DNA of 64,000 bases from Branchiostoma lanceolatum (GCF_035083965.1 NC_089724.1:30526435-30590434); one strand, 5' to 3'. Shown: positions 22,401-29,983, counted from the first letter of the stretch. A program made the numbers and translations. The notes: generated from the sequence alone by a model not told the origin.

Positions 22401-25400
22401 ATTTATCTTAAAACCGCGCGGACAGAGCCAAAGTTCAAACCCATGGGCAGAAATATCAGCTCTTCTAAAAAGAAAATGCATGGTCTGTAAGTTTTTCTCC
22501 GCCTGTTTAACGCCGTATGAGCATGTATTTATACTGAGGTATATGATGAAGAATTGTGCTAGGGTAACCCATTATCGTCCACTTCTGAATCTTTTCCCTT
22601 CTAGCGCTATGCTTGAAGAACATAGACCAGAAAAAAATGCACAGTAACTGTCCAAAGTAGTCTGCAGACAAATGATAGTAAAATCACTATGTCTGTCCGG
22701 CCACTTGCTTGACGCGATGGAAAAAAACAATGTTTATCTGTAAATTTCCCCCACATGCGCGGCACGTGGCGTTCACGTGGTAAACGCATGGCCATTATGT
22801 TTTGCTGTGCAAGAATTAAAGAGATGGCTAAGGATCATACTTATGATGTTCTTTATTGCTCATGAGAACAGGCTTTGGCATAATACACCGCGACATGTGG
22901 ACATGAGCCAAACCGGACGTAAATAGGTTCTGCACGTAAATAGGTCATGTTACGTTACAAGTATCATATGCATGCATAAGACAAACAAGTGGAGACAAAT
23001 GAAGCAAACTACGTGTGTGTATATGAAGAAATCAACATGTTGAGTTTAACATAATGATTTTACTATCGTTTACACTTCTGGTTCAGGTTCTAAGGTCTAA
23101 AAATTTTTTTGATGTATCTAGCTATTTGTACAAAGCAAGGCTTATGTCCTCCTAGAATTTAATTGAATTAAACTACTGCAGAAGACGAACATATCAATCA
23201 CATCCCATGTTATGAATTTGAAGAAATGAAGATCGTAACAAATTTCATGTTACTCATTCGATTCAGCATTAGTGTGTACAAAAGACCAGAACTTGAACAT
23301 TTGCTGTTCAACGGTGTCCTTGTAAGAAGCTGTAGATATTTGTGATGATGCCCAGAAGGGTCATTTCAGAAGTAGTGTTTAACACAGTATATAGTCATCC
23401 CCATTGTCATTGAAACTCCGTGACAGAAAACTCACGTTATACCTTTTAAAACACCTCTTTATCATGCTTGACTAAATGTACCTTGTCGAAGATTGAAACA
23501 GCCTCCGTTGCGTAGTCCTCTATTGCTGATATGTTCTTGTCCATCATATTGTACTGTGAGTGTGGAAAAACATAGATTAACAATATTTCGTACAGCATTT
23601 CGTACAACTTCAATGCCTACAATTTTGTTATTGCACATTTGCAACATGAATGCATAATGAAATACAAACATTGTAGATTATCTACACTGACCCACAATTA
23701 CTTGGAAAATAATTTTTTCTGGAATCTTTTAACAGCCTAAAGCACATTGAAAGTGTTGGTAGTAACAACATCCAAGTGTTGCATCTATCATAATAGCCCG
23801 TACAAAACATAGATCAGCGTACAAGGTGCATCAACATCCTCGTCAGATGTTTGAAACACCCAGAAGGGGCCCAGATCTTACTGTGGATTCGGGTAGAACG
23901 CAGAAGATAGTCTTTTCACACATATAATAAATGACACAAAACAGACGTTAGTTAACAGTGCCGTACAATGGCCCGAACCTAGAATTTATTGTGTATGCTG
24001 TGTTGACAAAACAGCTCGACCCGAAGGAATTATAGGACCCGGACCTTCTTGTGCATTCGGTTATTCGAAGGCGTCACACAAAACTAAAGATTGTAGTTTT
24101 TTTACACAAATGTTGACACAAAACAATGCCGTACAATGGCCAGAACCGATAGTTTATCGGGTGACAAAACAGCACGATCCGAGATAACATATGTAATAGC
24201 ACCCTTGCACGCACATGTCATCGCTTGACTGCACAATTGTAAGGTAAAGTAAATGTCTCATCGCCTGACGCCTTAGGGGCAGTGAGTCAATACTTCGTGT
24301 CTTGGGCATGGTATTGGAAGGTGGATGCTTAATACTTACACATCGAGTTCAAGAAATATGGAACTTACGAAGTTGTAGTTGAAGATGTAGAACACTCTGA
24401 GATACCTCGTTGGCCATGTTATAAAGCCCCCGTCACAAATAAGAAATTCAGCTCGGCCGACCTGTTGGCGAGCTTCAAATTTGCATTTTCGGCCGAAGTA
24501 CGGCCGACGTCCTGTCGATTACGCGGGCTTCGGGCGATTTTTAGAAATAAAACTTGATCCAACTATTGGCCTTTTATCAGGTTAGTCGATTCTGACTTCG
24601 TCCATGTCCAAGAGATGGTACGATCTCATGGGGGATTTTTAGTTTTTAGTGTTCGACGGACGTTGCCCAAGATTTTAATTGGAAAATACGGTCGACGCTC
24701 GGGCGATTTTGAAATTCGGCGAGCTTCGGGCGATCTACAAAGTCGGCCGACGCTCGCATGAATTGTGACGCCGGCTTAAGGAAGTTGGCATCATTCAGAA
24801 GGTAGTAGGGAACAGCCGGCCAAGTCTAGACGGGATACAAAAAAAACTCAAACAAACAAGCTGCTAGGGGGCCTAAACCTACACCACTTCTTTACTACAT
24901 CACAAGCTATCTGTCATAGCACGTCCAAGTCAAAAGATACAAAAACGGAAGTGCTGCTGTAGTACCAAGGTCACATACCAGGGGGCCCAAAATCGACCTT
25001 GAAAATCTGCTTCATAACACCCGCCCACATACCAAATATCATCGTAATCCATCAACAGGTTTTTGAGTCATGCTGACTACAGTAATGCGGAAACACAAAC
25101 AGACAGACAGACAGACAGACACACCCAAAACTATATCTCCATTTTTAATGGAGATAAAAAAACAAGAATAACTGAAATGTGGATGTAATCGTGCTAACCC
25201 CTAAGCAGAGTGCAACAATTAATTTACTAAAAATGCTGAATCTTGCAGGAAACATGCACGACTATCCCAAGAATGCCATCAGTTTGCGATCGTACGATGA
25301 TCGTACGACGTATGTGCCCTGGTGGTAACTTGTCTGGTCTCAGTGGTCACATTTCCTCAGAGTTTCAACCGCTCTATATATCTTTATGGATTCTCGCAGT

Positions 25401-28400
25401 GGTTTCTGGCTGATCTGCAATATATCTTTAGTGTTAACTAACCTTAAGATCTTTGAAACACTCGTGGTGGTCACAGCGGGACTTGTCGTTCCACCCAGGA
25501 ATAATCGCGCGGCGCTCCGACAATCCCTGTAGCACAACAACAAGAAAATCAATATGTCTCTAGCCTGGAGTCCAGCCATGCTAGCTTTGGCCCGCTCCCA
25601 AAGTCGCTAGCCTTAGCTCTGGTCCGCTGAAACTATAGGCTAGCGACGTTGGGAGCTGACCAAAGCTAGCATGGTTGGACTCTAGGCTTTTACTATCGTT
25701 TACACTTCTGGTTCAGGTTCTAAGGTCTAAAAATTTTTTTGATGTATCTAGCTATTTGTACAAAGCAAGGCTTATGTCCTCCTAGAATTTAATTGAATTA
25801 AACTACTGCAGAAGACGAACATATCAATCACATCCCATGTTATGAATTTGAAGAAATGAAGATCGTAACAAATTTCATGTTACTCATTCGATTCAGCATT
25901 AGTGTGTACAAAAGACCAGAACTTGAACATTTGCTGTTCAACGGTGTCCTTGTAAGAAGCTGTAGATATTTGTGATGATGCCCAGAAGGGTCATTGAAAC
26001 ACTCGTGGTGGTCACAGCGGGACTTGTCGTTCCACCCAGGAATAATCGCGCGGCGCTCCGACAATCCCTGTAGCACAACAACAAGAAAATCAATATGTCT
26101 CTAGCCTGGAGTCCAGCCATGCTAGCTTTGGCCCGCTCCCAAAGTCGCTAGCCTTAGCTCTGGTCCGCTGAAACTATAGGCTAGCGACGTTGGGAGCTGA
26201 CCAAAGCTAGCATGGTTGGACTCTAGGCTAATATGTCTCAGCCGTTATGTTTCTAATCATTTTGTAAACGAGCACAACACCAACACAGATTAACCAACAA
26301 TAAACAAAATTTATAAAATGGTTCTGAAATATTTGGAGAAAAAAAGCTCTGATCAACGAATAAGAGCTCTAGCTGTCCTGAGCTACTAGAGCCACCAATA
26401 ACTCTAGATCATTCATGTAACATTAAGTTGATAGAATGATGAAAGTTAGACACCCAAGTAGTGAGGTGCGCAATACAAAGGTTACTAGATAGATTTTGGA
26501 AACGTTCAGACGTTTCAGAAAGCATCCGGAGTCACTGACGAAAGATAGTGAAATTCAATGCTATCTGAAACGTCTTACCGGTTGCAAAATCTATCCAGTT
26601 GCTTGTATACATGTACCTTCTTCAGTTGATTTGGAGCAGGTCCTTCCCCATCGCTCTCACACCATCGCATGTCTTCGTCCATCAGGTTGTCTTCGTCCGG
26701 AATGGCCCGACTGGAACACTCTGACCTCTCATCTTTCATCCAATCTACAGTTGGGTTGTCCGATTCAGCCATAACCATTCTATCATCCTGAAAGAAATCG
26801 TAAAAGTATGTTAATTAGTTGCACGGTATCGGAATTCTTGACGACACAGTTAAATTAGCCGAAGTTTAATTTGAACCAAACAACCGACAGACCAACCAAT
26901 CAGTCACCACCAACACCTTACAGAAGAGGTAGCAGTGCTAATCAGATGTTTGACAAAACGGTTAGATAATATTGTTTACTGCTAACCTGTGATTTTGACT
27001 CTCTGTTCTCTAGCAGTTCTATCAGCTCCTCGACGATTTCCTCCAAGTTTTCGGATCTCTTGAGGCGAATCTGCAGTATTCCATCAACCTCAGAGTCCCC
27101 TCGGTACAAACCCTAAACAATAAGCATAACAACATGTCACGTCTTGGTGAATAAACTCAACTTCTATGGTGCTGACAAACTTGTTCTGATACAGCATGGT
27201 TTTTCGACTAGAGCTTGTTGCCATGCACGATGTAGTATCTAATACTTGTATATGTTGTAAGTTATAGTTTGGGGCATCACAGTGTCTGATTTCTCGTTTT
27301 TCACAACACCTATTGGATATTCTGTGCAACAACGTCTAGATTAGTATACATTGTGCAAGAGAACCTGTGAGAAAGTGCACCACTCAAAAATCATATCCAG
27401 TGGCTTGAGTAACTACTATTTGGCGTACCATTCGTACCTGCATGAAAATTCCACACATTTTTGACGTACAAAAGTTGCGGGTTCTTGTCGAACTGAATGA
27501 TAATCGATGTCCTGAAGCCGGCGTCACAATTCATGCGAGCATCGGCCGATTTTGTAGATCGCCGGAAGCTCGCCGAATTTCAAATTCGCCCGAGCGTCGA
27601 CCGTATTTTTCACTGAAAACCTGCCCCGTCACAAATTGAACAGAGCTCGGGCGACGTCCGTCGAACGCTAATAATCATAAATCCCACATAAGACGGTACC
27701 ATCTCTTGGACACGGACGAAGTCAGGATCAAATGGCCTGGTAACAATCTCAAATTTGGACCAACTTTACTTTCTGAGTTGTGGCAAATCTGTAGGGCACA
27801 AGTGAAGTAGGTGGGCACACTGAAAATAATCACATAAAGAGGAATTTTGTTATAGACCAATCAAAATACAAGTGCAGGAGCCACAAAGTCAACAGATCAG
27901 TCGTTTAACCCCGATCCAAAAATTTTCACCAATTAGAAATCGACCGAAGCTCGGGCGAACGCCGTCCGAGCTTCGACCGACCGTTGACAAGCCTATCGAC
28001 GCCCTGCCGACGCCTGGGCGTGCCTCGGCAGACAAACATAGATCTATAATGACTCAGTGGACTTTCAACTAGTCATTTTGTGGAGAAAAAACTCAGGAAG
28101 TGAAGTCAAACCTCAAAAGTCAAGCCCCAGTTCATTAATATACAAATTGAAACAAGAAGCATTGTCTTCGGTGTCAACATTTTATTTATAATTTTTTTTT
28201 TAATGAAAATGTAACTTTGCATTGAATTGTCTTTCATTAGAAAAGTTTGGCAGCATTCTTCGACAAGTTGAAATTCGTATTAGTTAATATTACAGTATCA
28301 TTTATCATCTTATGTTATAAACCAAACTGTCGTTTCCTTTTATCTATAAACAAGAAGGAGTTCGGCCGAGGCCCGTCCAAGCTCCCATCAACACCTGCAC

Positions 28401-28935
28401 AACGCTCGCCCGAAGCACGCCTTACTTTTCATGAGTCGGCCGGAACACCGACGACGGTCGTCCGATTATTGTTCAAGGCCCGTGCGAGGCTCGCACGAGG
28501 CCGAAGAGTTCGGGCGACCTCCGACCGATCAAAAATCGGGTCTAAAATCCTCGGATGCCCGCCCGAATATTGGCCGAGCGCTGGGCGTTGCTCGGGCGAG
28601 CTACGGGCAAACTGTTGACGAGCTGTGCGAGTTCAAAAATCGTCGCCGAGGCCTCGCTGAATTTAAGCGCAGCTTCCAGTGACACGCGAACGTCGGCCGA
28701 GCTCCGAAAATTCGCCCGAAGCCCGTAGAATCGGCAGGACGTCGGTCGTACTTCGCCCGAAAATCGCCATTTGGAGCACGCCGACAAGTCGGCCGAGCTA
28801 ATTTCTTGATTTGTTACGGGGGCTTTATCGTGTGTGATGTATGTGAAAAACTATCAAAAGACAAACCTGCGTTTGGAATGCTAACACGGAGCCAAGAATA
28901 AGGCTGAGCAAGACCAGATGGCGGTTTGCAGTCAT
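13306..28935 (-). CDS. Secreted metalloprotease-CUB-kringle-WSC-lectin mosaic protein
   Basis: A gene model of 20 exons joined by GT-AG sites with consistent phases, giving 846 residues. Exons, in order of transcription: 28935-28867, 27112-26987, 26787-26617, 25526-25443, 24461-24369, 23553-23482, 22239-22064, 21803-21710, 21450-21369, 21161-21086, 20917-20836, 19046-18925, 17894-17797, 17532-17353, 16793-16743, 16266-16009, 15425-15300, 14930-14760, 14078-13816, 13452-13306. The start is the only ATG followed by a hydrophobic signal peptide and a phase-0 donor. Domain order: signal peptide, acidic propeptide, M12B-like zinc protease, partial CUB, Cys-rich module, linker, kringle, WSC, C-type lectin. 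It is probably an extracellular protease targeted by glycan-binding modules, perhaps in immunity or matrix turnover; that role is inference. Exon 5 is the least certain. No polyadenylation signal was seen before the SINE at 13103. Confidence 0.8.
13595..13770 (+). mobile_element. Partial tRNA-derived SINE
   Basis: A B-box-like segment (GGGCTCAATCCTGG) is followed by CGTCTTTCGGAAGGGACG and GTCCCGTGTTAAGGAG, the conserved body of SINEs widespread in marine invertebrates. The A box is not evident. It sits in the intron between the two exons of lectin A. Confidence 0.55.
13816..14078 (-). CDS. Exon 19: C-type lectin domain A, first half
   Basis: Phase 1 to 0. It reads CGDGLNKFNGRCYKVVTEKK, ECSRMGGRLAAPKT, FLVELAKK, AVWIGLQKGEEEAVWKYSDG. 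This is the N-terminal half of a C-type lectin fold with the WIGL core. It is similar throughout to lectin B exon 1 (6456-6709), with the same phases, so the two pairs arose by duplication. Confidence 0.9.
14078..14078 (-). promoter_or_regulatory. Phase-1 acceptor of lectin A
   Basis: TTGTCAG precedes the exon base at 14078. Like the acceptor of lectin B at 6709, it enters in phase 1, so the WSC donor at 14760 could be spliced to either. Confidence 0.6.
14313..14645. mobile_element. MITE of the AAGCC family, in the exon 18-19 intron
   Basis: The left end AAGCCCCGCCAGCTACACAT and the reverse complement of the right end (AAGCCTCTGTTACACAGAG) are imperfect inverted repeats, both continuing into AGCCGAA. 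The interior repeats GCCGAA and GGCTGGTGTTCGGC motifs. Length is 333 bp. Confidence 0.6.
14760..14930 (-). CDS. Exon 18: WSC domain, second half
   Basis: Phase 1 to 1. It reads YSNECFCGNEANF ... ECNRPCAGDTNEKCGGAWRN then SVYKL, the typical WSC end (EC.CG......C...C.G.....CGG....Y). The donor is in phase 1 and can join either lectin acceptor, at 14078 (A) or at 6709 (B). Confidence 0.9.
15082..15288 (+). repeat. Dispersed repeat, copy 2
   Basis: Second copy of the repeat at 5311-5521, same orientation, ending about 12 bp from the WSC exon 17 donor. Confidence 0.6.
15300..15425 (-). CDS. Exon 17: WSC domain, first half
   Basis: Phase 1 to 1. VYIGCYKDTSSRTFPGG and MTAALCINHCSGLGYNYA match the start of a WSC domain (Y.GCY.D...R.L......MT...C...C...GY...). 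WSC domains are extracellular, carbohydrate-associated modules found in yeast stress sensors and in animal polycystin-related and mosaic proteins. Donor GTGACA sits 14 bp from a dispersed repeat (15082-15288). Confidence 0.88.
16009..16266 (-). CDS. Exon 16: kringle domain
   Basis: Phase 1 to 1, 86 codons. All six kringle cysteines are present (ECYED, GKACQAW, NNYCRNPD, RPWCYT, DYCMLSKC), with the diagnostic NYCRNPD and PWCYTTDP motifs. Kringles bind lysine-type ligands or proteins in clotting and growth-factor pathways. The Asp-x-Asp/Glu lysine site is not evident (DPTKAWDYC), so lysine binding is doubtful. Confidence 0.92.
16743..16793 (-). CDS. Exon 15: short linker
   Basis: A 51-bp phase 1 to 1 exon encoding GMPTNPASAEETQTLGS, a Pro/Thr/Ser-rich spacer that could carry O-glycans. 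Its acceptor is TTCTAAG and its donor GTACGT. Being symmetric and tiny, it could be skipped without a frameshift. Confidence 0.6.
17040..17210. repeat. Degenerate short tandem repeat, 41-47 bp units
   Basis: CCTTAT followed by TACC(G)ACG-TTTGGCAT and TTTACNCAA recurs at 17042, 17089, 17130 and 17171. The end (CAACGTTTCGACGGTGGG) resembles a fragment common near retroelement remnants. It lies in the exon 14-15 intron. Confidence 0.5.
17353..17532 (-). CDS. Exon 14: cysteine-rich chitin-binding-like module
   Basis: Phase 1 to 1, 60 codons. It reads GQRWRDDGRCGWKYP ... AQCAPDGETPCCSSNGRC ... DADCTCPNCVDYR. The PCCS..G.C core with eight cysteines is like hevein-type chitin-binding modules, and I recall similar CVDYR-ending modules beside kringle and WSC domains in deuterostome mosaic proteins. 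A symmetric phase-1 exon is the classic form for shuffled modules. Ligand unknown; chitin is a guess. Confidence 0.75.
17797..17894 (-). CDS. Exon 13: CUB domain, C-terminal part
   Basis: Phase 2 to 1. SSARKLLVTFRSDNSFDSHF then LMKYSF matches the last CUB strands (N.L.V.F.SD.S....GF...Y). It completes the domain begun in exon 12. Confidence 0.78.
18925..19046 (-). CDS. Exon 12: CUB domain, central part
   Basis: Phase 0 to 2. FDVGVSCPSDWIEVRDGG and SPIVGRFC match the middle of a CUB domain (C..D.IEVRDG...SP.IGRFCG). The usual first 40-45 residues, including the first disulphide, are not encoded here or in any exon I can find upstream. The donor at GT|GTACGT is required to keep frame with exon 13. 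Confidence 0.75.
19364..19415. repeat. TA-rich microsatellite
   Basis: Runs of ATAT and ATGTAT flank repeated TACCAAGCATGTATATAT. Confidence 0.8.
19497..19529. repeat. Microsatellite (TTTG)8
   Basis: Eight perfect TTTG units. Confidence 0.95.
19572..19984 (+). mobile_element. LINE reverse-transcriptase C-terminal fragment
   Basis: An open frame reads CYKALVRPHLEYSATVWDPY, VQRRAARVTLNDY, LSERRRNARLTFFYKLVN and PEWNALLG, the C-terminal thumb region of CR1/jockey-type non-LTR reverse transcriptases. It has no start codon of its own and is truncated at both ends; a hAT-like element interrupts it at 19985. It lies opposite to the host gene, in the exon 11-12 intron. Confidence 0.85.
19985..20358. 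mobile_element. hAT-like non-autonomous element, copy 2
   Basis: It has GGCTCGAAAT and ATTTCGAGCCCTG ends with internal GTGCACC motifs, matching 8811-9194 in inverted orientation. The left end lacks the outer CAG. It is again nested in a LINE end, about 374 bp. Confidence 0.65.
20361..20640. mobile_element. MITE fragment, AAGCC family
   Basis: GCCTCTGTCACACAGTCGATGAG directly after the hAT-like element matches the left end of 4397-4665; internal words (CGTGCGATTTTTAAGTCGA) also resemble it. No matching right end was found, so it is probably truncated. Its end is approximate. Confidence 0.4.
20836..20917 (-). CDS. Exon 11: end of protease domain
   Basis: Phase 2 to 0. SYPTTFSSTFLDKIRATDYS then CMADKPPQ matches the last helix and terminal cysteine of M12B domains (SxxTxxxFLxxxxxxCLxxxP). 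The following intron (20835-19047) carries a LINE end and a hAT-like element. Confidence 0.8.
21086..21161 (-). CDS. Exon 10: Met-turn region
   Basis: Phase 1 to 2. It reads DPSDGGSSICPAKRLFGTKC then VMGGNR across the splices. CVMGG is the expected Met-turn (CIM-type in ADAM/ADAMTS proteins), which supports the metzincin assignment. Confidence 0.82.
21369..21450 (-). CDS. Exon 9: zinc-binding site
   Basis: Phase 0 to 1. It contains HEIGHEFRNGH, the HEXXHXXGXXH zinc signature of metzincins with all three histidines and the catalytic glutamate, but with arginine where the conserved glycine normally sits. The glycine permits the tight turn that brings in the third histidine. Whether the enzyme is active cannot be judged from sequence alone. 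Confidence 0.85.
21710..21803 (-). CDS. Exon 8: protease domain
   Basis: Phase 2 to 0. Across the splice it reads VAGPPHWDAGYAGAGICHL and then NDFPFVMA. This is the region before the zinc-binding helix; GYAGAGICHL fits the LAYVGTMC-type strand of reprolysins. Acceptor TTTCAG, donor GTAAGT. Confidence 0.78.
22064..22239 (-). CDS. Exon 7: protease domain core
   Basis: 58 codons plus two bases (phase 0 to 2). AYKMINFRVLLVGVKVLTE matches the central beta strand of reprolysins (LNIRVALVGLEIW), and a helix with REYIWNTIRPQATFHTAVYV matches the segment before the zinc-site strand. Confidence 0.82.
23058..23365. repeat. Source segment A of a partial tandem duplication
   Basis: 308 bp identical by eye to 25688-25995. 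It lies in the exon 6-7 intron. See the duplicated segments at 25688-26229. Confidence 0.85.
23482..23553 (-). CDS. Exon 6: protease domain
   Basis: 24 codons, phase 0 to 0 (YNMMDKNISAIEDYATEAVS then IFDK). The pattern of a polar helix followed by a hydrophobic turn matches helix A of M12B proteases (D...I..Y....VN). Acceptor CTCACAG, donor GTACAT. Confidence 0.75.
24369..24461 (-). CDS. Exon 5: start of protease domain, acceptor within a MITE
   Basis: The 3' part reads RYLRVFYIFNYNF before a GTAAGT donor and fits the first beta strand of an M12B catalytic domain. The only phase-0 acceptor I can find (CCAACAG at 24462-24467) lies inside the MITE at 24424-24777. Using it makes a 31-codon exon whose first 13 or so residues (VGRAEFLICDGGF) come from the transposon end. 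Nearer AG dinucleotides give phase 2, which does not fit exon 4. An unseen extra exon could be the alternative. Confidence 0.45.
24424..24777. mobile_element. MITE, AAGCC family, GC-rich subtype
   Basis: The left end (AAGCCCCCGTCACAAATAAG) and the reverse complement of the right end (AAGCCGGCGTCACAATTCAT) form imperfect terminal repeats. The interior carries many CGGCCGA and CTCGGGCG words. Both ends match the 1.3-kb element at 27515-28825 in opposite orientation. Its left end overlaps exon 5 and supplies the likely splice acceptor. Confidence 0.7.
24900..25160 (+). repeat. Dispersed repeat remnant with (ACAG)n
   Basis: The segment contains a microsatellite of ACAG units (about 25099-25122) and short words I recall as frequent in amphioxus introns. 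Only one copy is in the window, so the limits are approximate. Confidence 0.35.
25443..25526 (-). CDS. Exon 4: end of propeptide
   Basis: 28 codons, phase 0 to 0, reading GLSERRAIIPGWNDKSRCDHH then ECFKDLK, with acceptor CTACAG and donor GTTAGT. SERR could be part of a proprotein-convertase-like site, though it lacks the full RXXR consensus. A second, incomplete copy of this exon lies at 25994-26067, created by a partial tandem duplication; that copy lacks the last codons and the donor. Confidence 0.7.
25453..25688. repeat. Source segment B of the duplication
   Basis: 236 bp repeated at 25994-26229. It contains most of exon 4 and a palindromic element at 25560-25688. Confidence 0.85.
25560..25688. 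mobile_element. Palindromic MITE of about 130 bp
   Basis: The left arm AGTCCAGCCATGCTAGCTTTGG is mirrored by CCAAAGCTAGCATGGTTGGACT on the right, and the inner GCTAGCC/GGCTAGC also pair. It is carried along in the duplicated copy at 26101-26229. Confidence 0.65.
25688..26229. repeat. Duplicated segments A' and B' joined
   Basis: 25688-25995 repeats 23058-23365 and 25994-26229 repeats 25453-25688. The offsets (2630 and 541 bp) fit one event: tandem duplication of about 2.63 kb (23058-25687), then loss of about 2.09 kb inside the second copy. Copies look identical by eye, so the event is recent or reflects a merged haplotype. Confidence 0.8.
25994..26067 (-). pseudogene. Broken duplicate of exon 4
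   Basis: It repeats the acceptor and first codons of exon 4 (GLSERRAIIPGWNDKSRCDHH ECF), but the duplication joint removes the last codons and the splice donor; the frame continues into intronic sequence. It lies between exons 3 and 4 in transcript order. If recognised it would disturb splicing; it is more likely skipped. Confidence 0.7.
26440..26610 (+). repeat. Repeat with hammerhead-ribozyme-like core, copy 1
   Basis: CTGACGA (26535-26541), a hairpin AGATAG/CTATCT (26543-26548 with 26561-26566) and GAAAC (26567-26571) follow the order of the hammerhead core: CUGANGA, stem II, GAAA. AAACGTCT (26568-26575) can pair with AGACGTTT (26508-26515) as a third stem. Flanking sequence also appears inverted around it. 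Penelope-like and other animal elements are known to carry hammerheads, so such an origin is plausible. It lies next to the exon 3 donor. Confidence 0.5.
26617..26787 (-). CDS. Exon 3: acidic propeptide with cysteines
   Basis: 57 codons, phase 0 to 0, after a TTTCAG acceptor. Very acidic (DEDNLMDEDMRWCESDGEG) with two cysteines (SECSS and RWCES), one of which could serve a cysteine-switch role in latency; that is speculation. The donor (GTACAT) lies next to a repeat with a hammerhead-like core (26440-26610). Confidence 0.75.
26987..27112 (-). CDS. Exon 2: propeptide
   Basis: 42 codons, phase 0 at both ends, with acceptor GTTTAG and donor GTTAGC. The translation is hydrophilic and helical, with a dibasic RLKRSENLEE segment and an acidic heptad-like stretch (IVEELIELLENRE). 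Its position after the signal peptide and before the protease fits a pro-segment. It has no recognised domain. Confidence 0.75.
27515..28825. mobile_element. Long member of the GC-rich AAGCC element family
   Basis: Its ends match those of 24424-24777 in the opposite orientation (AAGCCGGCGTCACAATTCAT at one end, AAGCCCCCGTAACAAATCAA at the other strand's end). The 1.3-kb interior mixes AT-rich DNA with arrays of CGGCCGA, CTCGGGCG and GCTCGCCCGAA words. No transposase frame is seen. It fills most of intron 1 of the mosaic gene. Confidence 0.65.
28867..28935 (-). CDS. Exon 1: signal peptide
   Basis: ATG at 28935-28933 opens 23 codons: a short basic start (MTANRH), a hydrophobic core (LVLLSLILGSVLA) and a small-residue cleavage context, then FQTQ and a donor GTTTGT in phase 0. 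This is a typical secretory signal. The next exon continues in frame across an intron that contains a 1.3-kb transposon-like element. Confidence 0.8.
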
Positions 28936-28989
28936 CCTCACACTTCGGCCTGGCGAAAATCAACAAGGCACACCAAGGGTAAGGCTACA

Positions 28990-29519
28990 TCACGCAATCT
29001 GCATTCAAACAAGGGTTTACCGAAAAGGCCGGGCTGTCTACTATAGCCTGACACGATAGTCAGCCCAACTAAACAGGCCAGATAGACAGGCCAAGTCGAC
29101 AGCCAAGTTTTTTTCCGTAAACCCTTCAAACAACAGTTTTGATACATGGTGTTACAGCCCTGATGCGTAACTAAACTTGTCTTAGACAGGTACATAAGTG
29201 GTGTCAGCGAAGAATGGGACAGACCAGTCCAACCAGTGTCTAGAGACATTGGTTGATGACTGAGAATTCGGGTAGTGTGTATCTTACAAATGGTGTTACC
29301 GCCGTGATGCGTAACTAAACTTTGGTAAGACAGGTACAAAAGTGTCGCCAGTGAAGAATGCCACAAACAATTGTGACCAGTGTATAGCGACAGTGATCCA
29401 TGGCTGAGACTGTCGGAAAGCATAACTTCACAGACACTTTGGTATTTGTCAGTGTTTACAGTAAATTTCTGATAACTCTTAGTGAACTTTGTCTCGTTTC
29501 TGGGGTCTCTAGACTGCAC
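28990..29519 (-). other. Open frame over a 144-bp repeat upstream of exon 1
   Basis: A 193-codon open frame ends two bases before the exon 1 ATG. Part of it is a two-unit repeat (29148-29435) whose period, 144 bp, is a multiple of three, so the frame is kept open by repetition. The product has no recognised domain or compositional sign of a real protein. I regard it as 5' flanking or untranslated DNA. Confidence 0.3.
29148..29435. repeat. Tandem repeat, 144-bp period, two units
   Basis: GGTGTTAC-GCC-TGATGCGTAACTAAACTT recurs at 29148 and 29292, followed by similar GACAGGTAC-AAGTG and CAGTGAAGAATG words. Moderately diverged. Confidence 0.65.
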
Positions 29520-29839
29520 AATCCTTATGTCCGGCCGCTAAGATATCAGAGTACTCCACTTCAAAAGTAGAGCTATCCGATCTAAAATGAGCATTGTTTC
29601 TGACTTTGATACATTTAGAAAGGGTTAGAAAAGATATTAAGATTACTTCGGATACATGATTGGTATGGCATGAATGGTAGATAAGTATGAACAGAATGGA
29701 ATTGAGAACTCAGGTTAAAGTTGCACGCTATACCCCATCACGTTAAAAAAATAGGTACATATTGCAAAACGACGCTAAATACGTGAGTCTGCATTTAATG
29801 CTACATTGTTATACTGCTAGTTAAGTCCAAGACGGAGGT

Positions 29840-29960
29840 ACCGTATATATGTTGCATTTTTTAACTGTCGTACCGGGAGTGGGTTTATAAAATGCCCCCA
29901 TTGATTATGCAAATAAGTTTATGATTTGCGTTATCACCATTTCATTATATGACCATTTCA
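29840..29960 (+). repeat. Dispersed repeat shared with 11067-11165
   Basis: Shares ACTGTCGTACC, TGGGTTTATAA, ATTATGCAAAT and CATTTCATTATAT words in the same order with the tandem repeat near 11067-11165. Confidence 0.5.
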
Positions 29961-29983
29961 TTATATCAAGTCATATAAATATA

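Noticed and set aside
28938-29519. A 193-residue protein upstream of the mosaic gene
   Set aside because: The frame stays open because of a 144-bp repeat; no recognisable domain, and it overlaps the expected 5' leader of exon 1.
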